Of a stretch of 62,847 nt of DNA, positions 35,268 through 46,468 are shown in pieces. Source of the stretch: Spirochaetota bacterium (GTDB taxonomy: Bacteria; Spirochaetota; UBA4802; JAFGJZ01); NCBI GenBank assembly GCA_016934935.1, contig JAFGRW010000121.1, positions 1 to 62,847 on the forward strand, given 5' to 3'. Every line of letters begins with the position of its first letter. Within the stretch, counting starts at the first letter, position 1. The translations under genes were made by a program, and so were the position numbers. A model generated the notes under the pieces. It was not told where the DNA came from and ran no database searches. It saw only the letters and a program-made list of their open reading frames with translations.

Positions 35268-37268
35268 ATGAAAGATATACTGCGAAAGGCCTCTATCAGA
35301 CGTAAGCTTACGACTCTTAACATATTGCTGCTGCTGCCGGTATCTATTGGTATAGGAGCCTTCGCCTATTATCAGGCATATAACGCCGCCTACAAGCAGC
35401 TTATCGATAATGCTCCGATTACCGCCCGTTACAGTGCCAACCAGCTATCAAATAAACTTGAAACATATATGATCGCTATTGAAGGCATAACGAAGAGACA
35501 AGAGATTCGTTCCATGGAGTTTGAGCAGCAACAGCCCGTAATGAGACAAGAGACTGCCCGATTAAGATTAAAAGATATGAGCATAGTTTATCCGGATGGC
35601 AGCGCCATAACGACAAGCAGCAAAACCGGTACATTCGCAAATAAAAATTTTATAAAAGAGGCGTTTAAAGGGAAAACAGTACATTCAGATATCGAAATAA
35701 ATTCTGCAGATAACAGCATTACCATGTATATCGCTTCACCGATAAGGGGCAACGACAACCGAACAGCAGCCGTATTGGCGGCAAAGGTTGATGCCGAATG
35801 GCTGTCTCTTGCAGCGGATAATATTATGTATGGCGCAAACGGCTATTCATATATAATCGATGAAAAAGGAACCATAATAGGCCATCATAACCGTGAGTAT
35901 GTGTTAGAAAAGCGCAACTTCATAAAAGAATCAGAAACCGACGACAGCTATTCCCAAATTGCCACGATGTTCAGACAGATGGTCTCGGGTGAAAGCGGTT
36001 ATCAGGATATCAATTTCGACGGAACAGACAGTTTTTTCGGTTTTTCACCTATTGGTGATACGGGTTGGTCAATCGCTGTCGGTACAGACAAAAGCAATGT
36101 GTTTCGTCCAATTGAGAACATGCGCAAATGGATCATTATTGTTTCGGCAATATTTATTATTGTAGGAATTATTTTTGCCTACTATGTCGCGCGTTCAATA
36201 ACAACCCCTATTTTAACTGCTGTCGAAACCATTAAAGAGCTATCAGAAGGCAACCTTACCCAGAGAATAATCGCAAAAGGCAAGGATGAAATTGCCGATA
36301 TGGCTGTTCATTTTAATTCATTTATACAAAAGATGCATTCAATAATAAGCAGTATCTCCAAAAGTGCCTCATCCCTTTCAACAGAATCTGACGAGATCTC
36401 CGCCTCGGCTTCGACCTTTTCTGAACTTGCCCAAAACCAGGCGGCATCCGCGGAACAGATATCAGCTACAATAGAAGAAGTTTCAGCCGGAATAGAGAAT
36501 ATTAATACAGAATCACAGGATCAGTACAAAAGCCTTGGCGAATTTATTATTCACATGAAAACTCTTTACGATAACATGAATAATATGGCTCGAAACCTTA
36601 AAGAGACACTCACAATATCTGCCGATATTGCCAATACAGCAAAATCCAGTGAAGATTCTCTAAAATCCATGACGAGCAGCATGACAAGCATACTTGACAG
36701 CTCCCGCGAGATGACAGGTATAGTTGATATTATTAACGACATATCCGAGCAAATAAACCTTTTATCACTTAACGCATCCATAGAGGCGGCTCGCGCGGGA
36801 GAATCGGGAAGAGGTTTCGCGGTTGTTGCAGACGAGATTTCCAAGCTTGCTGATCAGACAGCATCAAGTATCAAGGAGATAGACAAGTTTATTCAGCAGA
36901 ATAACGAACAGATTGACCGCGGCCAGCAGAGTGTAAAATCGGCAACAGCTACCATAAGCCGCGTAATAGAGAGTATCGAAAAAATCAGCGAGATGGTAAA
37001 CCATCTGGGAGACATCATGAAAACCCAGCTTGAAGTAAACGAGACAGTTAACGCCGAAGCCCTGCGAATGCAACAACGATCTGAACAGATGAAAGGCGCG
37101 ACAGAAGAGCAGAAAAACGCCATCAGCGAAATAGTTCACTCGATAACATCAATTAACGAGAACACCCAGGCAAACGCAACAGGAGCCATACAGATGGCGG
37201 GCACTGTTGAAAAGCTGTCCGAGATGGCAGAAGAACTTAAAAATGATGTGGATTTTTTCCGAACATAA
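35268..37268 (+). CDS. Methyl-accepting chemotaxis protein (dCache type)
   Basis: The layout is a first membrane helix (16-36), a periplasmic dCache-like sensor (about 40-280: [30 protein letters not shown]), a second helix (286-308), HAMP (about 309-360) and a cytoplasmic four-helix signalling hairpin. The hairpin tip at about 490-520 ([31 protein letters not shown]) is the invariant CheA/CheW-binding region. dCache domains usually bind amino acids or other small metabolites directly. The ATG at 35268 is chosen over an upstream in-frame start because the promoter at 35217-35245 would leave the upstream one untranscribed. No che genes are nearby. Confidence 0.93.
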   Translation: MKDILRKASIRRKLTTLNILLLLPVSIGIGAFAYYQAYNAAYKQLIDNAPITARYSANQLSNKLETYMIAIEGITKRQEIRSMEFEQQQPVMRQETARLRLKDMSIVYPDGSAITTSSKTGTFANKNFIKEAFKGKTVHSDIEINSADNSITMYIASPIRGNDNRTAAVLAAKVDAEWLSLAADNIMYGANGYSYIIDEKGTIIGHHNREYVLEKRNFIKESETDDSYSQIATMFRQMVSGESGYQDINFDGTDSFFGFSPIGDTGWSIAVGTDKSNVFRPIENMRKWIIIVSAIFIIVGIIFAYYVARSITTPILTAVETIKELSEGNLTQRIIAKGKDEIADMAVHFNSFIQKMHSIISSISKSASSLSTESDEISASASTFSELAQNQAASAEQISATIEEVSAGIENINTESQDQYKSLGEFIIHMKTLYDNMNNMARNLKETLTISADIANTAKSSEDSLKSMTSSMTSILDSSREMTGIVDIINDISEQINLLSLNASIEAARAGESGRGFAVVADEISKLADQTASSIKEIDKFIQQNNEQIDRGQQSVKSATATISRVIESIEKISEMVNHLGDIMKTQLEVNETVNAEALRMQQRSEQMKGATEEQKNAISEIVHSITSINENTQANATGAIQMAGTVEKLSEMAEELKNDVDFFRT

Positions 37269-37764
37269 AAAAGAAAATCATAATGTCTCATTAACGCAAA
37301 TAGACACAAACCTTTTCTCAATTTTCTTCATTATTTATGTCAGCGTATGCTGATATTGTTAATATGGTTCTATCCTTGGGATCGTCACCAAACCAGCACC
37401 AAGACAGCTGATTATTTTCTTTATTAGTTGAAGGCGTTAACAAAAAACGGCTTGACCGTCACTCTTTTTAATATATAAAATCCGATAGTTTCTTTTTTTA
37501 GGTTGCTCAAACAGTTAAATAACCAGGCGGTAACAAACAGAGCTTCTCTCTTACTATTATGGTAATCTTTAATTTGGATTTAAACGGCATAGCTGTTCCA
37601 GAAATGGTAATAATTCGAAGTTTCCTTATATCAGAAAGATTTATCCAGTCACTATAATTTTAGAACGGCACACATTAAAGCTATGCTGATAAATTTACTA
37701 TTGTGAATGCCTGTGTAACGCTTTTTAAAAAAAACAAGAAAAACAAAAACCTTGAGGTATTCAA
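37269..37764. other. Intergenic, no gene seen
   Basis: About 500 bases without a convincing ORF, long hairpin or repeat; it carries the leader of the alpha-2-macroglobulin gene, with TTGAGG shortly before the ATG. Confidence 0.45.
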
Positions 37765-40700
37765 ATGAAACTCCCTTCTTTATCAGCTATTGCGAAAAAA
37801 ATCAGCACCCACCGTTTTATTATCGCAGGTGGAGCAGTTGCCATGACTTCTATCGCGGCCATTGCTATGACAGCTGTATTAACATTAACAGCGGACAAAG
37901 ACCCCGGAACTCCTGATGTCTTCTGGGCTTCACATATCAAGGGCCATACTGGCGGAGAAATATCGAAGACCAGCACAATAAATGTTATTTTTAACAGTAA
38001 TATTGTTGATAAGGCTGATATTGGGAAAGAAGTTGACGGAGTATTTTCGTTTGATCCGTCTTTAAAGGGAAAAGCTGAATGGGTCTCTCAAAATGAACTT
38101 GTTTTTGTTCCCGAGAAACATATGCCCGCTGGTGAGAAATTCCTGTGCACATTAAACCTTAACAGTTATATTAAAAAGACAGACGAGGTTGAAGATTTCT
38201 TTTTTGGTTTTTCAATTATTCAACCTAATTTTGACATAAAACTGGGAGGATTCAGGTTTCCAAAGCTTGAGAATCTGAATATTCAGGATTACGAGGGCTC
38301 CGTAAAAACAGCCGATTTCGAAGAGAGTAAGGCAATAGAAAAGATACTCAAGGCGTCTCAGGAAGGGAAAAATCTCAAAATTGAGTGGAAACACTCTTCC
38401 GAAACCAAAACTCATAATTTTACCATAAAAAACATAAAGCGCGGAAAAGCCCCCTCAGAGCTTCTACTTAAATGGGATGGATCTTCAATAAAATCGGATC
38501 GAAGCGGTGAGCACAAGATCGAGATTCATGCCCGTGATGTATTCAAGGTCAGCAGTATCGAAGTAATTTCAAGCTCTGAAAAGTATGTAGAGCTGACATT
38601 TACAGATCCGCTAAAACAGAATCAAAATCTTCGCGGTCTTATATACTTCGAAGAGATGGATTCTAGAACCGAAATAGACATGAATATCGTACGTGTTTTC
38701 CCAACTGGAGACAAAATTGGAGATGCCGATATAAGAGTCGAAAGAGGTGTTTTAAACAGTGAAGGCAAAAGACTGAACGAGGCTTTTCATAGAAGAATTA
38801 CATTTCAAAAAATAGATCCCGGCGTACGTTTTATTGGAGACGGCACAATACTTCCCGATAACGACAACCTTACAGTGCCCTTCGAAGCTGTTAACGTGCA
38901 CTCACTGCAGGTTACAGTTTTTAAGGTTTACGACAAAAATATGGGACAGTTCTTTCAGGTTAACGACTTTAAGCAGAACAACGAGATCAAACGTGTGGGT
39001 CGTTATCTGTGGCGTAAAACAATCAAACTTAACGCTACACCGGCCGAACTCTCTAAATGGTCCAGATACAGTCTGGACGTAAGCTCTCTTTACAAGGAGC
39101 ATCCAGGCAGCCTGTTTCGCATAGAACTTTCAATCAACAGATCAAATTCGGCTCTGGGCTGCTCTGATAATCCGGATCCGGCAATTGTGGAACCCGATTT
39201 TACCAACCAGGAAGCTACAATAATAAGTGACAGCAGTTATTGGGACTACTGGGAAGAGTATGATCACAGTGAATACTGGGACAACAGAAAAAACCCGTGC
39301 CACGATGCTTATTATAAACAGTCTTATGGCAATCCCGTATTCAGTGCAAAAAATTTCTTATCCTCAAATATTGGAATAACAGCCAAATACGGATCAGGAA
39401 AAACGCTGACCGTTGTTACCACAGATATTGTGGACGCGTCTCCTGCTTCGGCTGGTATAAAAATATACAATTTTCAAAACATTGAAATTGGCTCCGGCTC
39501 AACAGACGGAAATGGATTTGCAGATATTACCGTATCGGGTGAAGGTGATCCGTTTTATATTGTTGCTGAAAGACGCGGGCAAAAGGGTTACCTTAAGTTA
39601 AGCGGAGCGTCACAGCTTATTACAAGCCACTTTGATGTAGGCGGTGAAAAAGTTAAAAATGGATTAAAAGGGTATATTTACGGTGAACGCGGAGTCTGGT
39701 CTCCCGGTGATAATATTTACCTCACCTTTGTTTTAGAGGATAAAGACAAGCTGCTGCCAAAAGATCACCCGGTTACAATGAAGCTCTATGATCCCCGTGG
39801 ACGTCTGAAGCAGGTGCAATCGGCTTACAAACAGTCGAATAATTTTTATGCTTTTGAGCTTAAGACAGATAGTGAAGACGAGACCGGCTCATGGACAGCG
39901 CGCGCCGAGCTTGGAGGATTAAGTTTTACAAAAACATTAAAAATAGAGACCGTTAAGCCAAACCGTTTAAAGGTCGAACTTGATATAGGTGGAAAAGAGC
40001 TGCACCGTTCAAAAATGCCTGTTAGCGCGAAAATAAATTCACAATGGTTACACGGCGCAACTGCCCAAAATCTTACAACAGATGTCAGCGCCAGATTTTC
40101 AGGCCTTACAACTGAATTTTCACGCTACACAGATTATGTATTCGATGATTTAACACGTACTGCTTCGTCTGAAAAAATAGATATTTTTTCGGGCACACTT
40201 GACTCTGCAGGCAAAGCATCTTTTAATATATCGTTTAGCGACAGCAGCAAGCCTGCCGGTAAACTTAACGCATACTTTACAAGCAGGGTTTTTGAACCGG
40301 GTGGAGACTTTAGCTCTGAAACATTAACAATACCTTATCACCCATATACAGGTTACGTTGGAATTAAAACACCTAAGGGTGATGCAACCCGGGGCATGCT
40401 TTTAACTGACACAAAGCATACCGTATCGATTGCAACTGTAGACTCGAACGGCAAACAGGTTTCACGATCAAACATTGATATAAAACTCTATAAAATAGAG
40501 TGGAGATGGTGGTGGGATAAGTCGGGCGAATCTCTGGCCAACTTTGCCAGCTCTTCAAACACACGCCTTATTTCAAGTGGCACCACTTCGACCAGAAACG
40601 GAAACGGTAATTGGACATTTGAAGTAAAATACCCGGAATGGGGACGATATCTTTTAAGAGCCGAAGACCCTGAAACCGGACACGCCAGTTCTCAGATTAT

Positions 40701-43350
40701 TTATATTGACTGGCCGGGCTGGGCTGGAAGAGCCCAGGAAGAGAAAGGTGTGGGTGCCACAAGATTGAACTTTACTCTTGATAAGGAAAAGTACAAGCCG
40801 GGTGATAAAGCCACCTTGTATATACCCGAAACAAAGCAGGGTATAATACTTCTTACAATCGAGAATGGCCGCACCGTTCTTGAAAAAAAATGGATAAAGT
40901 CATCCGAAGGCGAAAACAGAATAACAATACCTGTAACTAAAGAGATGAGCCCTAACGCGTACATAAATTTAGCCCTTATTCAACCGCATAAAGGGCGCAA
41001 GAGCGACGGTCCGATACGCATGTATGGTATTGTTCCAATAATGGTGGAAGACCCCAACGTGGTGCTTACTCCGGAGATCAGATCACCTAAAGAGATAAAA
41101 CCAAAGCAGAAAACATCTATAACCGTATCCGAAAAGAATGGTCGCGCGATGAACTACACAATTGCCATTGTTGACGAAGGACTGCTTGGATTAACCGGTT
41201 TCAGGGCGCCTGATTTAAAAGACCACTTTTACAAAAGGGAGGCTCTTGGTGTAAAAACCTGGGATCTTTACGACGATATAGTCGGAGCATACGGAGGTGA
41301 GCTTAACCGTGTGCTTGCTCTTGGTGGTGGTGAAGGAGCTCTTGCCGCCGATCAACTGCGAGAAAGCCGTTTTAAGCCTATTGTCCGCTTTATGGGACCG
41401 TTTGAGCTTAAATCACGGGAAAAGAGAAAGCATGAATTTGAACTTGATCCGTATATCGGATCAGTGAGAATAATGGTTGTTGCCGGAGCCGACAGCGCAT
41501 ACGGATCGGCCGAGGAGTCTGTATTTGTGCGACAGCCTCTTATGGTTTCAGGAACAATGCCGGCTGTGGTTGGCCCCGGCGAAGAGGTTTTTGTACCTGT
41601 TACCGTCTTCTCAAAAGATAAAAGCATCAGAAAGGTCTCTGTTAACTTGAGCTCGACCGGTAATATAAGCTTTCCGGATGGAAAGAGTCAAACCGTCAGC
41701 TTTAGCGGCACCGGCAACAAGATTGCGTTTTTCAAAGTGAAAACCGGAAACGGCGTAGGCCGTTCTTCCATCACATTCAAAGCCCAAAGCGGTTCAGAAA
41801 GTGACGAGCAGACCATTAACTTCGAAATCAGGTCTCCTAATCCTTTACACACCGATATTACACATCATGCAATAGAAGCCGGCAAGAAATGGAGCCATAC
41901 AATTAAGCCGGTTGGTCTGGCTAACACAAACAGCGCTGTTGTTGAACTTTCGGTTGTTCCTCCGATACATCTTGAAAAAAGGATCGGTTATCTGATATCC
42001 TATCCACACGGTTGCCTTGAACAGACCGTATCGTCGGCATTTCCTCAGTTATATCTGGGAAGCCTGACTGTACTCGATACTGTCGAAAGAACCGGTATCG
42101 AGAGTAATGTAAACGAAGCTATTTCGCGCATATCATCTATGCAAAACTCTTCGGGAAGCTTTAACTTCTGGGCATCAGGAAGGGGTGACATTAATGATTG
42201 GGCAAATATTTACGCCGGTCATTTTCTGGTTGAAGCACAAAAAGCCGGATACAGTTCGGCAGCGGCTTTACTTAATCCATGGAAATCATCACAGCGAAGA
42301 CTCGCCAACAGCTGGAGGTCACGTGACAGATATTCGGTAATAACACAGGCCTACAGACTTTATGTTCTGGCAATATCCGGAAGTGCGTCCATACCGGCAA
42401 TGAACCGGTTTAAAGATGCAACATCTTCAGATCCGATAGCGCAGCTGCTTCTGGCCGCCGCCTATTACCACGCGGGTGAAAGCAGTGCCGCCAAAGAGAT
42501 AGCTAAAAGCGCGTCCATTGTTACACCGTCATATTCATCGCCGGGATTAACTTTCGGCTCTTCAACAAGAGATAACGCCCTGATGCTTATGTGTCTTGCC
42601 GACATCAAAGATACCGGGCGCGCTAAAAAACTGGCTGATGCAATTGGAGCAGAGCTCTCATCGAACAGATGGCTCTCTACACAAACAACGGCTTTTGCCC
42701 TTTTATCAATATCAAAACTGTATGGTGGAAGCCGCGGCTCTTACAACTTTTCTTACACAGTTTCGATAGACGGCAAGAGCGTTAAGAAGAATTCCAGCTT
42801 TCCGATAGTAAAGATTCCGGTTCGTGATGTCGAGGGTGCCGGAGCCAATATCGAAATTACAAACAGTAACAGCGATAAGCAGATGTTTGTTACAATAGCC
42901 AGCAGTGGTTCTCCATCACCGGGAAAGGAGAAGGTAACCAACAACGGTCTGGATATGTCTATCTCCTATTCAGGATCAAGTGGAGTTTATGATAGCATCT
43001 CTTCAATTCGGCAAGGTGAGGACGTGACAATAAATATTTCCGTGCGCAACACAACGGCAGACGCACTGGAAAATATTGCCGTAACACATATGGTTCCTTC
43101 GGGATGGACCATACACAATACACGACTGGAATCCGGACGTGAGGCAGCCGGCGTTATCTATCAGGATTTCAGATACGACCGTATTTATACATACATAAGC
43201 CTTAAGCCGGGCGAAACGAAGACCATAACATCTTCAATTAACGCATCCTTCGCGGGCCGCTACTATTTGCCTGCAATAACGGCGGAAGATATGTATGTTG
43301 CCGACCGTAAGGCTGGAGTTATGGGAGAGTGGACCGAAGTTGTTAAATAA
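37765..43350 (+). CDS. Bacterial alpha-2-macroglobulin family protein
   Basis: At 1861 residues this has the full length of the large bacterial alpha-2-macroglobulins. An N-terminal membrane anchor (residues 16-38) replaces a lipobox and should leave the protein in the periplasm. The thioester motif GCLEQ (Cys1417-Gln1420) is intact within SYPHGCLEQTVSSAFPQLYLG, followed by the alpha-alpha toroid region. MG-like beta domains fill the first 1300 residues, including the family block GYIYGERGVWSPGDNIYLTFVLED. These proteins trap proteases that breach the outer membrane by covalent capture through the thioester. The pbpC gene overlaps its end, which is the classic partner for repairing cell-wall damage. 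Confidence 0.95.
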   Translation: MKLPSLSAIAKKISTHRFIIAGGAVAMTSIAAIAMTAVLTLTADKDPGTPDVFWASHIKGHTGGEISKTSTINVIFNSNIVDKADIGKEVDGVFSFDPSLKGKAEWVSQNELVFVPEKHMPAGEKFLCTLNLNSYIKKTDEVEDFFFGFSIIQPNFDIKLGGFRFPKLENLNIQDYEGSVKTADFEESKAIEKILKASQEGKNLKIEWKHSSETKTHNFTIKNIKRGKAPSELLLKWDGSSIKSDRSGEHKIEIHARDVFKVSSIEVISSSEKYVELTFTDPLKQNQNLRGLIYFEEMDSRTEIDMNIVRVFPTGDKIGDADIRVERGVLNSEGKRLNEAFHRRITFQKIDPGVRFIGDGTILPDNDNLTVPFEAVNVHSLQVTVFKVYDKNMGQFFQVNDFKQNNEIKRVGRYLWRKTIKLNATPAELSKWSRYSLDVSSLYKEHPGSLFRIELSINRSNSALGCSDNPDPAIVEPDFTNQEATIISDSSYWDYWEEYDHSEYWDNRKNPCHDAYYKQSYGNPVFSAKNFLSSNIGITAKYGSGKTLTVVTTDIVDASPASAGIKIYNFQNIEIGSGSTDGNGFADITVSGEGDPFYIVAERRGQKGYLKLSGASQLITSHFDVGGEKVKNGLKGYIYGERGVWSPGDNIYLTFVLEDKDKLLPKDHPVTMKLYDPRGRLKQVQSAYKQSNNFYAFELKTDSEDETGSWTARAELGGLSFTKTLKIETVKPNRLKVELDIGGKELHRSKMPVSAKINSQWLHGATAQNLTTDVSARFSGLTTEFSRYTDYVFDDLTRTASSEKIDIFSGTLDSAGKASFNISFSDSSKPAGKLNAYFTSRVFEPGGDFSSETLTIPYHPYTGYVGIKTPKGDATRGMLLTDTKHTVSIATVDSNGKQVSRSNIDIKLYKIEWRWWWDKSGESLANFASSSNTRLISSGTTSTRNGNGNWTFEVKYPEWGRYLLRAEDPETGHASSQIIYIDWPGWAGRAQEEKGVGATRLNFTLDKEKYKPGDKATLYIPETKQGIILLTIENGRTVLEKKWIKSSEGENRITIPVTKEMSPNAYINLALIQPHKGRKSDGPIRMYGIVPIMVEDPNVVLTPEIRSPKEIKPKQKTSITVSEKNGRAMNYTIAIVDEGLLGLTGFRAPDLKDHFYKREALGVKTWDLYDDIVGAYGGELNRVLALGGGEGALAADQLRESRFKPIVRFMGPFELKSREKRKHEFELDPYIGSVRIMVVAGADSAYGSAEESVFVRQPLMVSGTMPAVVGPGEEVFVPVTVFSKDKSIRKVSVNLSSTGNISFPDGKSQTVSFSGTGNKIAFFKVKTGNGVGRSSITFKAQSGSESDEQTINFEIRSPNPLHTDITHHAIEAGKKWSHTIKPVGLANTNSAVVELSVVPPIHLEKRIGYLISYPHGCLEQTVSSAFPQLYLGSLTVLDTVERTGIESNVNEAISRISSMQNSSGSFNFWASGRGDINDWANIYAGHFLVEAQKAGYSSAAALLNPWKSSQRRLANSWRSRDRYSVITQAYRLYVLAISGSASIPAMNRFKDATSSDPIAQLLLAAAYYHAGESSAAKEIAKSASIVTPSYSSPGLTFGSSTRDNALMLMCLADIKDTGRAKKLADAIGAELSSNRWLSTQTTAFALLSISKLYGGSRGSYNFSYTVSIDGKSVKKNSSFPIVKIPVRDVEGAGANIEITNSNSDKQMFVTIASSGSPSPGKEKVTNNGLDMSISYSGSSGVYDSISSIRQGEDVTINISVRNTTADALENIAVTHMVPSGWTIHNTRLESGREAAGVIYQDFRYDRIYTYISLKPGETKTITSSINASFAGRYYLPAITAEDMYVADRKAGVMGEWTEVVK

Positions 43351-45766
43351 GGCCTCTCTTGGATTATCCGCGGGCACCTTGGTTAAAGGTGCCTTCGCGT
43401 TAGCCCGCCAGGCTTACTTTTACATGATGCATTTATATAAAAATAATCCGGTCCGGTTTAACAGCGGTGCAATAGCTATTGTCTCGGCACTGGTTCTTGT
43501 CATGATTCCGGTAATTACCTTGCCGGTTTCGTTGTATAACCGCCCATTTTCAAGTGTGCTCTACTCTGCCGAAGGTGACCTGCTTGGAGCAAAAACTGCT
43601 TCTGACAGTCAATGGCGTTTTCCATACAGAGGAGAACTTCCCGACAAGTATAAAACTGCTCTTTTGGCATTTGAAGACAAGCGGTTCTATTATCATCCGG
43701 GGATTGACCCGGCATCGGTTATTCGTGCAGCAATTCAAAATTCGTATCGCGGCAAAATTGTGTCTGGAGCCAGCACAATATCCATGCAGCTTATAAGGAT
43801 CACCTGTAACGGCAGTGACCGTTCGCTTTTACAAAAAATTTATGAATCTTATTTGACAATCGGACTGGAGCTTAAACATTCCAAGGAAGAAATTCTGATG
43901 TTATATGCCGCACACGCTCCCTATGGCGGAAACACGGTAGGCCTAAACGCGGCATCATGGAGATACTTTGGGAGAAACCCTCAGAACCTTTCGTGGGCCG
44001 AAAGCGCCATGCTGGCCGTACTTCCCAACAGCCCCGCGTTGATACACCCCGGGCGCAACCGGAATAATCTGAAAAATAAGAGAGACGCACTACTAAAAAA
44101 ACTGTATCTAAATGGCGAGCTGGACGAGCTGGATTATCAACTGGCGGTCGAAGAACCTTTGCCTCAAAAACCTCTCAATTTACCGCGCGAGTGCCCGCAC
44201 CTACTGGAAACACTGATTCAGCAAAATCCGGACAAACACAGATTTGAAACAACAATAGACAGAAACATACAATCGAGCGTTAACTCCATAGTAGAACGTG
44301 GTCACAACCATCTTTCGGCAAGAATGATATATAATATTTGTGCAATTGTCGTAGAAAACGATACCGCTCACGTTGTAGCATATACCGGTAACAGCATTAA
44401 TACCGACGATAATGGTAAGGGATACCAGGTTGATATTATCAGACGCCCCCGAAGTACCGGGAGCATACTGAAGCCGCTGCTTTACACGGCCATGCTGAAA
44501 GAGGGCCTTATTACACCCGAAATGCTTATACCGGATGTACCAACCAATTTCGGCGGATACATGCCCGAAAACTTTACCAGAACATACAGAGGTGTCGTAC
44601 CCGCGAGGACCGCCCTTGCCCTTTCACTGAATATCCCAGCCGTCGCCATGCTGCGCGATTACGGCTATCCCCGATTTTACCGTCTGCTAAAACAGTTTGG
44701 CATAAGCACTTTATCCAGACCGGCAGGCCATTACGGGCTTACATTGATTCTTGGGGGAGCCGAAGCATCATTATACGACATCACAACTTCTTACCTTTCA
44801 ATCGCAAGATCAGCGTCAGGGTTAGCTGCTTCACAACCTGTAATCCTTCAGAACGACGAACAGCAGCATTTTAAAATACCAGGAATATCACCGGGGGCAT
44901 CTTACCTTACATTAGAGGCTTTACTTGATGTCAAACGCCCAGGAGTCAGTGAACAGTGGCGCTCGTTTCTTTATTCACAGAAGATTGCCTGGAAGACCGG
45001 AACAAGCCTTGGACACCGCGACGCCTGGGCAATCGGAGTCAGTGGCAAATATACCGTAGGTGTCTGGTGCGGAAACGCATATGGAGAGGCCGTTGCCGGT
45101 ATGACCGGACTGCAGGCCGCGTCACCTATTCTTTTTGATATTTTTGGAAGCCTTCCAACAAGCGAATGGATCGTAAGCCCGAATAGAGACCTGAAATATA
45201 TAAATATTTGTGAAGTATCAGGCTTTCTTCCAAACGAACATTGTAACGTTACCCAAACCCGGATCCCGGTTTCAGCTAATCCAGAAAAACAGTGCCGCTA
45301 TCATCAGCTAATTCATCTTGACAAGCGCAAAAAATACCGTGTAACCAATCTATGTGAATCGGTAAACGATATGGTTCATGAACCCATGTTTGTTTTGCCG
45401 CCGGTTGAAGAGTTTTATTACCGCAAGACCAATATTAATCATGTTAAACTGCCTCCCCTTCGTGAAGACTGTATGGTGCAACAGGAGAACAGCAGTGTTA
45501 AACAGATAAGCCTTATATATCCGTCCCCGAACACAAAGGTTTTTGTACCAACAGATATTTCGGGAAAAAAAAGCGAGCTGATATTCAAAGCAGCTCATAT
45601 TGAAGACGACGCAATTATATACTGGCATCTTGACGATACCTATCTTGGAAGCACAACCGAATTTCACAATATGAACGTACAACCCGATCCTGGGAAACAT
45701 AAGCTGACACTTGTGGACTCGAAAGGGTATTTGATAAGTACGTTCTTTGAAGTTATAGGTGAGTAA
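43295..45766 (+). CDS. pbpC: Penicillin-binding protein 1C
   Basis: After a membrane helix (about residues 57-76) comes the family 51 glycosyltransferase domain (LLAFEDKRFYYHPGIDPASVIRAA, GASTISMQLIR). The transpeptidase domain has the active-site serine in GSILKP (Ser390, Lys393) and the KTG box in WKTGTSLGHRDAWAIGVSGKYTVGVW. The last 90 residues are the PbpC C-terminal beta domain. PbpC makes and cross-links peptidoglycan and pairs with alpha-2-macroglobulin in many diderm bacteria. The start is uncertain: the ATG at 43295 overlaps the upstream gene by 56 bases, and a TTG at 43340 or ATG at 43424 would also leave the domains intact. Confidence 0.92.
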   Translation: MLPTVRLELWESGPKLLNKASLGLSAGTLVKGAFALARQAYFYMMHLYKNNPVRFNSGAIAIVSALVLVMIPVITLPVSLYNRPFSSVLYSAEGDLLGAKTASDSQWRFPYRGELPDKYKTALLAFEDKRFYYHPGIDPASVIRAAIQNSYRGKIVSGASTISMQLIRITCNGSDRSLLQKIYESYLTIGLELKHSKEEILMLYAAHAPYGGNTVGLNAASWRYFGRNPQNLSWAESAMLAVLPNSPALIHPGRNRNNLKNKRDALLKKLYLNGELDELDYQLAVEEPLPQKPLNLPRECPHLLETLIQQNPDKHRFETTIDRNIQSSVNSIVERGHNHLSARMIYNICAIVVENDTAHVVAYTGNSINTDDNGKGYQVDIIRRPRSTGSILKPLLYTAMLKEGLITPEMLIPDVPTNFGGYMPENFTRTYRGVVPARTALALSLNIPAVAMLRDYGYPRFYRLLKQFGISTLSRPAGHYGLTLILGGAEASLYDITTSYLSIARSASGLAASQPVILQNDEQQHFKIPGISPGASYLTLEALLDVKRPGVSEQWRSFLYSQKIAWKTGTSLGHRDAWAIGVSGKYTVGVWCGNAYGEAVAGMTGLQAASPILFDIFGSLPTSEWIVSPNRDLKYINICEVSGFLPNEHCNVTQTRIPVSANPEKQCRYHQLIHLDKRKKYRVTNLCESVNDMVHEPMFVLPPVEEFYYRKTNINHVKLPPLREDCMVQQENSSVKQISLIYPSPNTKVFVPTDISGKKSELIFKAAHIEDDAIIYWHLDDTYLGSTTEFHNMNVQPDPGKHKLTLVDSKGYLISTFFEVIGE

Positions 45767-45846
45767 TTTATGTGTTTTCCACGTTTCATCAGGACATTAA
45801 AATACAAACCCAAACCGGATAAAACGCGAAAATTTCCCGGCTACCT

Positions 45847-46101
45847 TTACCTCTTAAGAACGAGATTAATTACAAACAGAAGTATAAGCGCTCCAACAAC
45901 GGCAGAAATAATTGCCGAGATTAAACCGCCACCAATAGAGATTCCAAGAAGATTGAAAAGAAAACCGCCTACAAAAGCACCCACAACACCGACCACAAGG
46001 TTTCCGATAAGGCCGAAACTCATACCCTTGTAGATCATGCCCGCAAGCCAACCGGCTACAAGACCGATCAAAAGAAAAATAATCAACGAAGTTAAACTCA
46101 T
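45847..46101 (-). CDS. GlsB/YeaQ/YmgE (transglycosylase-associated) membrane protein
   Basis: The 84-residue protein has three Gly-rich membrane helices with the family pattern: IGLVAGWLAGMIYKGMSFGLIGNLVVGVVGAFVGGFLF and then ISAIISAVVGALILLFVINLVLKR. The family is of unknown biochemical function and is often linked to stress. It is convergent with pbpC, with 80 bases between them. A Shine-Dalgarno AGGAGG lies just before the ATG on the minus strand. Confidence 0.9.
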   Translation of the reverse strand: MSLTSLIIFLLIGLVAGWLAGMIYKGMSFGLIGNLVVGVVGAFVGGFLFNLLGISIGGGLISAIISAVVGALILLFVINLVLKR

Positions 46102-46468
46102 AAGTCCTCCTGATTTTTAAAAATATCCACCTAAACAATAAATGCAAACAAGGCGACTATGTATAGTATACTACTTCATGATTAATAAATCAAGTTCTTG
46201 TCTAAAATCTTTCTGTTTAACCACCGTGATGGCGCCTTATCCCGTCGTAAAACAGGACAAAACAGGTCTCGATGCAAGGCACATTTACTCATTTACAATA
46301 GATATCATAGAATATCAAAAATCTATTAAATTACTAAAAAATATCGAAATTTTGATAATTTTAAGTATATTTCTATTGAATTACGTCATACCTTTTGCAT
46401 CAGAACTGACAATAAAGAAATAAAATTGATGGTCATGCCCCTGCTTAATAGCTACAAGGGAGCTTAAT
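46102..46468. other. Intergenic, no gene seen
   Basis: An open frame at 46142-46423 has no ribosome site, family resemblance or natural N-terminus and is probably not a gene. AAGGGAG precedes the first beta-helix lipoprotein gene. Confidence 0.45.

Noticed and set aside
45350..45700. Minus-strand ORF of 116 codons
   Set aside because: It lies inside the C-terminal domain of pbpC and shows no family pattern.
46142..46423. Plus-strand ORF of 93 codons in an intergenic region
   Set aside because: No ribosome site, odd composition and no recognisable domain.
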